Below are positions 7,952 to 15,053 of a stretch of DNA of 64,000 nucleotides, one piece after another. Made by a program: the position numbers and the translations under genes. Numbering within the stretch: position 1 is the first letter of the stretch; every line of letters begins with the position of its first letter. The notes beneath the pieces were generated by a model. It searched no databases and was not told the DNA's origin. It saw only the letters and a program-made list of their open reading frames with translations. The DNA comes from Candidatus Micrarchaeota archaeon CG1_02_47_40 (lineage in GTDB: Archaea; Micrarchaeota; Micrarchaeia; Anstonellales; CG1-02-47-40), in assembly GCA_001871475.1 (NCBI GenBank), contig MNVE01000002.1:124001-188000 (forward strand), in the 5' to 3' direction.

Positions 7952-9463
7952 TCATTCTATGGTAAGCGCACGGTCAAAATTGCCGAGTTCTTTTATTTTT
8001 TGGTACTTTTCTTCGCTGAGTTGCTGGATTGATTGCGGCGGACCAGCAAGAACGCCTGCTCGTTTTAAATTTTCATAATCCACTGGTTTCTTGAGGTTGA
8101 AATGCCATCTAAATATAATCACCAACGTTGGTTTTTTTGTCATTTCTTTTATTTCTGCAAATGAATATACTGTTCTCTTTCCAACCTGTTTTTGCACTTG
8201 GGAAGAATCTGTCTGTCGTGAGTATGCCTTTTCCACGCTTCCAACACACGTTATTTGGCTGCGTCCTCCGGACAGATAAAAAAGCAAGACATCTCCAGGC
8301 TTCAGCCTAAGAGTTATTGCATTTGAGAGATAAGCTTTCGTAATGCTGTTGCCTTCAATAATCATTTCACCTTGGTATTCCATTAACTTTGGAGTTCTTG
8401 GTTGCTCAATAAACAAACGTTCATGAAATTGTGGTTGGATTGGTATTAGGAATTTGTTTACTTTGGTGCCGTCATAGAGGGCAGGATAAAATAGCTTATC
8501 CATCGAAACTGACTCCAGCGTTTCCTGCTCCTTCCCTTCTGGATAAATCCTCTTGTAGAAAACTCCATCTCCATATTTTTTTGTTTTTCCAATGCAGTAA
8601 AATCCATAATCTTGTATCAGATTTACAAGCCGGTCTTGCTCTGTGACAAAGTGAGTCAAATATAAATCGCGCACTCCGTTTTTTAGCGCAAACTCAAAAG
8701 CCATTTTAAGGAAGAGTTCGCCGATTTTTTGCCCCTGCGCTTCGCTCTTAAGCAGGCAAATCTTAAGCCTTTTTTTAGGCTCAACAGTTTCGTTCTGAAG
8801 TTCCAGGGCATCTTCTTCCAGCTTGTATGTCATTATGGCTCTGAGCTTCATTTCTGAATCGTGGTATACCCATGCTTTTCTGCCCTTTCTTGAGATTTTT
8901 TTGAACCACTCATCAAAATCATAATACTCTTTTCTTAATGTGCCAAGGATAGGCTCGTTGATATCTATCATGCTTATTGGTATTTCCTGAAGAGCAGGCG
9001 GCGCAGCTGGTCTAGTGCCATCGGGATAAAGTCGTCTGAAAAGGTCAAGTGCGTCATCAATTTCCAGAACTCGGTCAGAGAGGTCTACCTTAGCGGCTTT
9101 CTTGATTATTTCTACGTCGTTTGTAATAAAATAGTCAATCGCATTGCGATAAACCGAATAAAGAAGAGCGTTGTCGGTTTGTTCATTCTCGTTTTTTGGT
9201 GCTCCTATTTTTGAGTCAAATTCCGTGTCTTTACCAAATGCATAAGTCGGACCTTCAAGGGTTGGATATGCAGTTATTTTGGATAGATTTATTTCTCTTC
9301 TTTCTTCATTAGCGTCCGTTTTTACTTCATTAAGTGATTCAGGATGCACAAGTATCTGGATAGCATTTTCCCTAAGCTTTTTTTCAAGCTGTTGGAGGTT
9401 TTCCGGGAGAACAGAATGCCCTTCCCGATAGATGAAGATATTTGTGTCTACGAGTACTCTCAT
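7952..9463 (-). CDS. PIN-GNAT-ASCH fusion protein
   Basis: This 503-residue protein joins three domains. Residues 1-150 are PIN-like, a metal-dependent RNase fold, with Asp6 in LVDTNIF, Glu42/Glu46, Asp97 in QTDNALL and Asp116 in TNDVEI as likely acidic ligands. Residues about 165-305 resemble a GNAT acetyltransferase, with an acetyl-CoA loop region QGQKIGELFLKMAFEFA and the final strand DYGFYCIGKT. Residues about 335-500 form an ASCH/EVE-type PUA-like domain with KPGDVLLFYLSGG. The combination suggests an RNA- or nucleotide-targeting toxin-like protein with its own modifying activity, but function is inference. A leaderless promoter precedes it. It is next to another ASCH gene and an adenine methylase. 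Confidence 0.82.
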   Translation of the reverse strand: MRVLVDTNIFIYREGHSVLPENLQQLEKKLRENAIQILVHPESLNEVKTDANEERREINLSKITAYPTLEGPTYAFGKDTEFDSKIGAPKNENEQTDNALLYSVYRNAIDYFITNDVEIIKKAAKVDLSDRVLEIDDALDLFRRLYPDGTRPAAPPALQEIPISMIDINEPILGTLRKEYYDFDEWFKKISRKGRKAWVYHDSEMKLRAIMTYKLEEDALELQNETVEPKKRLKICLLKSEAQGQKIGELFLKMAFEFALKNGVRDLYLTHFVTEQDRLVNLIQDYGFYCIGKTKKYGDGVFYKRIYPEGKEQETLESVSMDKLFYPALYDGTKVNKFLIPIQPQFHERLFIEQPRTPKLMEYQGEMIIEGNSITKAYLSNAITLRLKPGDVLLFYLSGGRSQITCVGSVEKAYSRQTDSSQVQKQVGKRTVYSFAEIKEMTKKPTLVIIFRWHFNLKKPVDYENLKRAGVLAGPPQSIQQLSEEKYQKIKELGNFDRALTIE

Positions 9464-9486
9464 ACTTTTTAATCGGGATTTTGCCC

Positions 9487-9506
9487 CTTTAAATGCTTCT
9501 TAGGGG
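9487..9506 (-). promoter_or_regulatory. BRE/TATA promoter of the PIN-GNAT-ASCH gene
   Basis: On the minus strand this reads CCCCTAAGAAGCATTTAAAG, ending about 24 bases before the ATG at 9463. It shares the CCCTAAGAAGC block with the methylase promoter, so the two genes probably recruit the same initiation factors. Confidence 0.6.
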
Positions 9507-9532
9507 GTAGAAGTCCGATGGGGTGAGGCTTA

Positions 9533-10441
9533 CTACTCTCCTGTCTTTATTTCACTCCAAACAAGGTAATGGTCAGATATTGAAGAGTTTATCCCGTCTG
9601 AAAAGACTCCTGATGCAATATATTCGTTTTTCATGTCAGAATTGAAAATCATCCTGTCATATGTACAGTTGGTATTTCCTGTCGTGGTGTCAGTGCCGGT
9701 TTTTAAAGCCCAGAACCAACTCCCCTTGAAATCAGTTTTATTTGTATAATAATTGCAATCTGCATTCAAATCGCCAAGAACCACCAAGTTTCCTGACATA
9801 TTTGATGCGAGGGCATTCAGCGCCGACATCTCTTTTGGTGCGTCATCAGGCTTCGCATGTTCTACCAAAGCGGTGAACGTATAATTGCCGCGTTTGAAGG
9901 TAATTTGGAATGGCGGGCGCTCCCAGCGGTCTTGGATATCCGGATTGTAGTCTTTCATGCTCACTATACTTACTTTTTTGTAGATAACCCCATATTGCTC
10001 CTTGCTGGAGCTTCTGCCGGCTCTGGAAGAATTGAGACAGTTGTAACCCTCCATCAAAGCGCAGAGTTTGGGGAATGCCGTCCCGCTTGAGTCGCGTATT
10101 TCTTCTATGAATGTGATGTCATACTGCCGCATGGTGTCTGCATAAAAAGCCATAAGAGTTGCATTTTGCGCTTTCTTCTCTCCAAAAATCTGTAAATTCC
10201 AAGAGGCAATCTTAAGCGTTTCATTATTGCTAATTTTGGATTGAGCGGATACATTTGTTTTGGAATAGTTTGTTTGATTGGTTAATGGTTTTATACTCGG
10301 TGTTGCTGGCGGAGCAGATACGTTTAAGTTGGATGAATTTACGTTTGATGCTGTCGGTTCTACGCTCGAAGTTTGAGAGGCACAGCCAAAAATAAGCAAG
10401 CTTAACAGAATTGCGGAAATAAAAAGGAATCCTCTTTCCAT
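9533..10441 (-). CDS. Secreted endonuclease/exonuclease/phosphatase-family protein
   Basis: This is a predicted exported nuclease-like protein of 302 residues. The N-terminus is a lipoprotein-type signal (hydrophobic ISAILLSLLIFGC, lipid cysteine near residue 20), then an Asn/Ser/Thr-rich linker of about 50 residues. The catalytic domain has the DNase I-like order: KIASWNLQIF, FIEEIRD, KEQYGVIYKK, VVLGDLNADC and the final SDHYLV, carrying the Asn, Glu, Asp, Asn, Asp and His expected of this fold. It would act outside the cell, perhaps scavenging nucleic acid or cleaving phosphoesters. It has its own TATA box (10458-10473, minus strand) and stands alone. Confidence 0.85.
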   Translation of the reverse strand: MERGFLFISAILLSLLIFGCASQTSSVEPTASNVNSSNLNVSAPPATPSIKPLTNQTNYSKTNVSAQSKISNNETLKIASWNLQIFGEKKAQNATLMAFYADTMRQYDITFIEEIRDSSGTAFPKLCALMEGYNCLNSSRAGRSSSKEQYGVIYKKVSIVSMKDYNPDIQDRWERPPFQITFKRGNYTFTALVEHAKPDDAPKEMSALNALASNMSGNLVVLGDLNADCNYYTNKTDFKGSWFWALKTGTDTTTGNTNCTYDRMIFNSDMKNEYIASGVFSDGINSSISDHYLVWSEIKTGE

Positions 10442-10500
10442 ACGTTATGGTTTTCCCTATAAGCTTTTTAGGGTAATGCCGAGCAGAGAGGCATCACTCT

Positions 10501-11697
10501 CTACTTTTTCCTCATCCTCCTAACCCCAACTATCACCGCAATCACAACCGCCACCGCTCCCACATACCAATACTCAAGCAGTTTCTCCTCAAGGCTTTTC
10601 TGTTCTACCGAAAGGGAGAAATCAGCCGAGTCTGAAAATTTCTTCCCATCCGCATCCTCAAAATCAACAAGCAGGCTTGCAAGCTGCTGCCCAACCGTCC
10701 CGTCCTTATCCACGTGCACTAAATAAGCCAGTTTCACGGTTTCCCCTGCCCGCAAAGATTCCACATACCTTACAGTCCCATCCGTGCTGAAGGGGAAAAG
10801 AGGTTTAATCCTAACCTTCAAATTGCGCGCCTCACCATACCCAACATTCGTCAGCAATAACTCTACCTCCTTATCTTCCCCGCTTGCAAGCACCACTCCC
10901 TCCTCAAGAGAAGCTGAAAAGTCCGCCTTCTCCTTTACCGGAAGCTCAAATGAAAAGGAGGCAGTTTGCGCATCCCCCTCCTCGCTTGCATATTTCAGCG
11001 TGGCAGAAAGGCGGTAGTTTCCTGGCTTTATGCTTTTTGGAACCTCAAGCACAAAAGTGGCAGAAGCGCTTGCACGGGGCTGTATTTGCCCTAAAACCTG
11101 CTCCTCTCCAGCCCACTTCACCTCAATCCCATTTGAAGCCGAAAGAACAGCAACTGCAGACTCAATCCTGCTGCTTCCATTATTATGGAATTTTAACGTA
11201 ATAGCCGCAGTATCCCCCGGATAAATATCAACAGGGGAAGAGGAAACAACCGAAGCAATCACCGAAGGCGCCCCCCCAACGCGCACATTAATCACATTGC
11301 TCTCTGAAAATTTGGAAAATCTCTTCTCATAGCCGGCAACCGCCGTTATCTGGTAAGTTCCGCTTTGCGCAAGCGAATCCACCGGCAGCAGGAAAGTGAA
11401 AGTGCCCTTCTCCGCAGTATCATTGAAGCACAATCCATCCACATACTGCGTATCCGGACCCTGCACTGAAAAAGGGTTTGAAGCTGAAAGCTGAACCGAA
11501 ATTCTTTCCGCGCAATTATCCCACTCCACGCTCTTATACTTCAAAGTCAATGCAACCGTATGCCCTGGCTGTGCAGGCGTTTCGCTAACGGAATAATCAC
11601 TAAGCTGTAATTTAGGGTTTATGGAAGCAAAAGAAACAGAGCAGAGCATAACCAATGCGAACATTCCAATCAATATTTTTCCAATTCCGTTTTTCAT
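10501..11697 (-). CDS. Secreted Ig-like (CARDB/NEW3-type) protein with C-terminal anchor
   Basis: This roughly 398-residue protein has a signal peptide (ILIGMFALVMLCSVSFA), three or four beta-sandwich repeats of the CARDB/NEW3 kind (for example PGDTAAITLKFHNNGSSRIE and SGEDKEVELLLTNVGYGEAR), and a C-terminal membrane helix followed by RRMRKK. It would face the outside of the cell. The ATG at 11697 has GAGGTG six bases upstream; an upstream GTG (11706) is less likely. The gene follows the ABC-2 permease by only 11 bases, so it is probably the outer partner of that exporter. The substrate is unknown. Confidence 0.85.
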   Translation of the reverse strand: MKNGIGKILIGMFALVMLCSVSFASINPKLQLSDYSVSETPAQPGHTVALTLKYKSVEWDNCAERISVQLSASNPFSVQGPDTQYVDGLCFNDTAEKGTFTFLLPVDSLAQSGTYQITAVAGYEKRFSKFSESNVINVRVGGAPSVIASVVSSSPVDIYPGDTAAITLKFHNNGSSRIESAVAVLSASNGIEVKWAGEEQVLGQIQPRASASATFVLEVPKSIKPGNYRLSATLKYASEEGDAQTASFSFELPVKEKADFSASLEEGVVLASGEDKEVELLLTNVGYGEARNLKVRIKPLFPFSTDGTVRYVESLRAGETVKLAYLVHVDKDGTVGQQLASLLVDFEDADGKKFSDSADFSLSVEQKSLEEKLLEYWYVGAVAVVIAVIVGVRRMRKK

Positions 11698-11708
11698 ATA
11701 AAACACCT

Positions 11709-13364
11709 CTATAAAAGCTCCCTCTTGAACAGAAGGATGCTCAAAGCAATAGTAAGCATAGCGAATGCCAGCAGAAATAAAATATCCGGCATCACCATCC
11801 CAAGCTCAAATCCCTTTATCATAACCCCCCGCATTGCGTCAGCGGCATAAGTTATCGGAAGCGCCTTTGCAAGCCCCTGGAGTGCCTGCGGCATGGTTTC
11901 AATAGGCAGGAACACCCCTGCCAGGAACATCGTCGGCAAAGTCACAATCATCCCAATGGACATATACTGCTCCTGCGAGCGCGCAATCACCGACAAAATC
12001 ATTCCCATTCCAGTAGCGCCTGCTGAATAAATGGCAATTAAGAATAATATGGAAAGCACGCTTCCCTTTATCGTAACCCCGAAGAGGAGCATTGCTGCAA
12101 ACACTATCAGGCTTGAGCGGACGGATTCAAATATTATGTAAAAGAGAAGGGTGCCGGTAATAATTGTAATATTTGAGGTAGGCGTCAGGAAAACTCTTGT
12201 CAGCGAGCCGTCCCTTCTCTCCCCTGCGACCGCCCTTCCCATTCCCATCACAGCCCCCTGAAAGACTATGAGGGAAAGTATGTTCGGAATCAAAAAATCA
12301 AGCCCTGGCCTGCCGCTGCCATAAGGCTCTATCTCATTAAGGGAAAGCGGAGTTGAAGCTGCTTTTTGCGCCTCTTTCCCAACCTCTTCCATCTTCTTTC
12401 CCGCCGAATCCAATATCTCAAGCGAAACCGCAAGCTTCGCTCTGTCTCCTGCTGAAGCCGCCTTTAACTTCTGCGAGCCGGAGTAGATGCCTGCCGAATC
12501 AGAATAAAGGCGCGCATTCGCAGCCTTCAATCCCCCATACGCACCAATTTGCTGCATCACCGACTGCTGTGCGTCCCCTGCTGAAAGCGCGGTAAGCGAG
12601 GCAGTAACCTCATTATCAGACAGGCTGCTAAAGCTGTCCGCAATCTCATTTTGGTCTATTACATATCCGAGTGAATTCTCAAGGCTCAAAAGAGTGGAGG
12701 AAAGAGAAGTGTCCGTTTTTGAGTAGATTGATTTCGCGTCCGCGAAGTTATTTTCTATTTCAGCCAAAACCACCTCATCGCTCCGTGTTGCAGCCTTTCC
12801 AACTGCACTGCCAGCCTCTGCAACCATCCCCTCCGCCTGTCCTGCCCCAAGAGAAACTTCCGCAATCCTTTTCGCGGTTATCTGCCCTGAAAGCTGCTGT
12901 ATGAATATCTGCGTTGAGGCGCGCGTTGCCTGCGCAATTGTCGGGTCGGACTGGTCTATTATCACTGAAAGGGAGGCGGTTCTTCCCTCCTCAATATCCT
13001 TCCCGAAATCCGGCGGAATGATAAACAATATTTTTATCTCGCCTGAATCAATCAGCTTCCTCCCCTCATCCTGGCTGCCAAGCTGGCGCTTTATAGAAAA
13101 AAGCTCGTTTGCATAAAGTTGAGACGCCACCTCAAGCGAGGCAGGGGAATTGTCATAATCCACAAGCGCTGCCGGAATGTGCTTTGGCGCCTCTCCCGAA
13201 GTATAGCCGAATATGGTTATCATCACAAGGGGGAAGAGAAGGAGCATCACAAGGCGCAGCTTGTCCCTTTTCAGCACCATCCAGTTCTTTTTTACAATGG
13301 CGCCTATCTTATTCAAATCAAGCATCTTCTCTACGGAGCCGTTTCCATTCCTGCTGCCTGCCAT
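11709..13364 (-). CDS. ABC-2 type exporter permease
   Basis: This membrane subunit of an ABC-2 exporter has one N-terminal helix (LRLVMLLLFPLVMITIFGY). A large extracytoplasmic domain of about 300 residues follows, containing a Ser/Ala-rich coiled stretch. Five or six C-terminal helices begin near residue 365 and include the conserved TPTSNITIITGTLL and FLAGVFLPIETMPQ segments. This is the YhgE/NatB-like or drug-exporter arrangement. The ATG at 13364 follows directly on the ATPase stop at 13371; a downstream methionine at about 13325 is an alternative. It forms a three-gene operon with the ATPase and the Ig-like protein. The substrate cannot be read from sequence. Confidence 0.88.
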   Translation of the reverse strand: MAGSRNGNGSVEKMLDLNKIGAIVKKNWMVLKRDKLRLVMLLLFPLVMITIFGYTSGEAPKHIPAALVDYDNSPASLEVASQLYANELFSIKRQLGSQDEGRKLIDSGEIKILFIIPPDFGKDIEEGRTASLSVIIDQSDPTIAQATRASTQIFIQQLSGQITAKRIAEVSLGAGQAEGMVAEAGSAVGKAATRSDEVVLAEIENNFADAKSIYSKTDTSLSSTLLSLENSLGYVIDQNEIADSFSSLSDNEVTASLTALSAGDAQQSVMQQIGAYGGLKAANARLYSDSAGIYSGSQKLKAASAGDRAKLAVSLEILDSAGKKMEEVGKEAQKAASTPLSLNEIEPYGSGRPGLDFLIPNILSLIVFQGAVMGMGRAVAGERRDGSLTRVFLTPTSNITIITGTLLFYIIFESVRSSLIVFAAMLLFGVTIKGSVLSILFLIAIYSAGATGMGMILSVIARSQEQYMSIGMIVTLPTMFLAGVFLPIETMPQALQGLAKALPITYAADAMRGVMIKGFELGMVMPDILFLLAFAMLTIALSILLFKRELL

Positions 13365-13370
13365 AATCAA

Positions 13371-14321
13371 TCAGCCCCTCGCATCCTTCTTTGTGAGATT
13401 TATGAAAACATCCTCAAGCGAAGGCTCCCTCGTTCTCATTTCCTTTACCTCTACTCTTTTTCTTGCAAAGAAATTTGACGTGCGGTGCAGCACATCCCCG
13501 TGCACGCTTGGCACCGAAAGCTCAATCACTTTCCCATCCATCTTCATTTCCTTTGCCCCAACCAGCTCCTTCAGCTCCGAAAGCACTTTTCCCTCGTGCC
13601 TGCCAAGCTCAAGCTCTATCTTGTGCATTCCTCCGTATTTGTGCTTGAGTTCTTCGGGAGTCCCTTCGGCTATTATCTTCCCCTTGTCCATAATGGCAAT
13701 CCTCTCGCACAATTTATCCGCCTCTTCCATGTCGTGCGTGGTATACACAATCGTAATTCCCGATTCATTGAGCTTTTTTGTCAGCTCGCGCAGTGCAATT
13801 CTGCTCTGCGGGTCAAGCCCGGTGGTGGGCTCGTCCATGAACACAATCTCCGGCGTGTGCAGCAATCCTGCCGCCACCGAAAGCCTCTGCTTCATCCCCC
13901 CGGAATACCCCTCCGAAGGGAGGTTGCGATGCTCGTACAATCCTACAATCTTAAGAAGCTCCTCCCCCCTTTTCTTCAGCCCTGCATCACTCATCCCAAA
14001 GAGCTTTCCAATATACCATAAGTTTTCGGTTGCAGTCAGCTCCCCGAAAAGCGCAAACTCCTGGGGCACAACCCCAATCCTGCTGCGCACGAATTCAGGC
14101 TCTCCCTTCAAATCAAAGCCCGCGACTTTCGCCTCCCCTGCATTAGGAGTCAGGAGGGTGGTAAGCATCTTTATCGTGGTTGTCTTTCCCGCCCCGTTGG
14201 GACCCAAAAAGCCGAAAAGCTCGCCCTTTTTTATCTTGAGATTTATGGAATCCACTGCCTTAAACTCTCCGAACTTCTTTGTCAGCCCTTCGCACTCTAT
14301 CGCGTAATCCGCCCCTTTCAT
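13371..14321 (-). CDS. ABC transporter ATPase (DrrA/NatA-like)
   Basis: This ATP-binding subunit powers the adjacent ABC-2 permease. Visible motifs are Walker A GPNGAGKTTT (about 39-48), Q-loop VPQEFALFG, signature SGGMKQRL, Walker B IVFMDEPTTGLDP and the H-loop TTHDMEEAD. The final 90 residues are the extra C-terminal domain found in daunorubicin-resistance-type ATPases. Its ATG is only 78 bases from the divergent padR start, and two perfect palindromes lie between. PadR-type regulators typically repress such exporters until a ligand, often a drug-like compound, binds. I infer that arrangement here. Confidence 0.94.
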   Translation of the reverse strand: MKGADYAIECEGLTKKFGEFKAVDSINLKIKKGELFGFLGPNGAGKTTTIKMLTTLLTPNAGEAKVAGFDLKGEPEFVRSRIGVVPQEFALFGELTATENLWYIGKLFGMSDAGLKKRGEELLKIVGLYEHRNLPSEGYSGGMKQRLSVAAGLLHTPEIVFMDEPTTGLDPQSRIALRELTKKLNESGITIVYTTHDMEEADKLCERIAIMDKGKIIAEGTPEELKHKYGGMHKIELELGRHEGKVLSELKELVGAKEMKMDGKVIELSVPSVHGDVLHRTSNFFARKRVEVKEMRTREPSLEDVFINLTKKDARG

Positions 14322-14329
14322 AAACTCAC

Positions 14330-14365
14330 ATACTCCATTTATTGGAGTATTCCATTTATTGGAAT
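14330..14365. promoter_or_regulatory. Tandem PadR-type operators
   Basis: Two perfect palindromes lie in the divergent promoter. ATACTCCA-n5-TGGAGTAT is at 14330-14350 and ATTCCA-n5-TGGAAT at 14349-14365, both with the spacer TTTAT and with centres 17 bases apart. The padR TATA (TATAAAG, about 14371-14377) follows directly, and an AATAAATGG box on the other strand lies inside the sites. A bound dimer pair would therefore control both directions. Confidence 0.8.
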
Positions 14366-14398
14366 AAGTATATAAAGCTTGCGCACGAAACTCTTCTC

Positions 14399-14752
14399 AT
14401 GGCGCCAGCCAGCGACGCAAAGCTCTGCCACGAAGAGATGAAAAGGAAGCACGGGCCCCGCTTTCTGGGGCTGTTCCTAATCTGGATGCTGAAGCGAAAG
14501 CCCCTCTATGGATATTCCATCATAGAGCAGATACGAGGGCTTGGGCTGATTCCGGTGCGCGCCTCCACCATCTACATGGTGCTTTCCAAGCTTGAGAAGG
14601 CGGGTTTTGTGAAAAGCTCACGCAAGGAAGTGAAAAAAAGGGTGCGCAGGGTATATTTTGCCACTCCAAAAGGGAAGCAGGCGTTTGAGAAGGTGAAAAA
14701 GAACAAGATAAAGGGCGCAGTGCGCGAATTCCTGAAGGCTCTGCTGGAATGA
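14399..14752 (+). CDS. PadR-family transcriptional regulator
   Basis: This is a winged-helix regulator of the PadR family, about 117 residues from this start. The conserved features are FLGLFLIWMLKRKPLYGYSIIEQI, then the recognition region ASTIYMVLSKLEKAGFVKS, and a basic wing with RRVYFATPKGKQAFEK. I chose ATG 14399 because the TATA box at 14371-14377 lies about 25 bases before it, giving a leaderless message; the open frame extends to 14342 but would cross the operators and the TATA box. It is divergent from the ABC exporter operon and likely represses both it and itself. Confidence 0.9.
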   Translation: MAPASDAKLCHEEMKRKHGPRFLGLFLIWMLKRKPLYGYSIIEQIRGLGLIPVRASTIYMVLSKLEKAGFVKSSRKEVKKRVRRVYFATPKGKQAFEKVKKNKIKGAVREFLKALLE

Positions 14753-14818
14753 GAAACGTTTTTTAATCCTCCACGCATTCACATATCCAAATATTAAGAA
14801 AATAGGAGGCGGTTAGTA

Positions 14819-15034
14819 ATGGCAAAAGCAAAAGAAGTGCAATGCTGTGTCGGCGGAATGGGAAAGGGCTGCAAACTCGCGATGGGGCTTTTCATGCTCG
14901 TGGCAGGGCTTGCATTCATTGCCGCCGAGTTTGGAATGCTGAAGGGCGGCGCGCTCATAGGGGGGATTCTCCTTGCGCTTTTCGGAGGATGCAAGCTTAT
15001 GCACGTGCTTGGAATGTGCTGCAAGTGCAAGTAA
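14819..15034 (+). CDS. Small Cys-rich two-helix membrane protein
   Basis: I do not recognise this 71-residue protein. It has cysteine pairs near both ends (QCCVGG near the start, GMCCKCK at the end) around two hydrophobic helices (AMGLFMLVAGLAFIAAEF and GGALIGGILLALFGGC). A strong ribosome binding site, AGGAGG, lies about 8 bases before the ATG. It stands between padR and a lipoprotein gene, all on the plus strand. The paired cysteines at both membrane faces might bind metal or form disulphides; this is inference. Confidence 0.75.
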   Translation: MAKAKEVQCCVGGMGKGCKLAMGLFMLVAGLAFIAAEFGMLKGGALIGGILLALFGGCKLMHVLGMCCKCK

Positions 15035-15053
15035 GTTTTAGATAAACTAAGCG

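Noticed and set aside
13213-14307. 364-codon plus-strand frame opposite the ABC ATPase
   Set aside because: Antisense shadow of the ATPase, whose Walker and signature motifs are unambiguous; Ser/Pro/Phe-rich composition is typical of such shadows.
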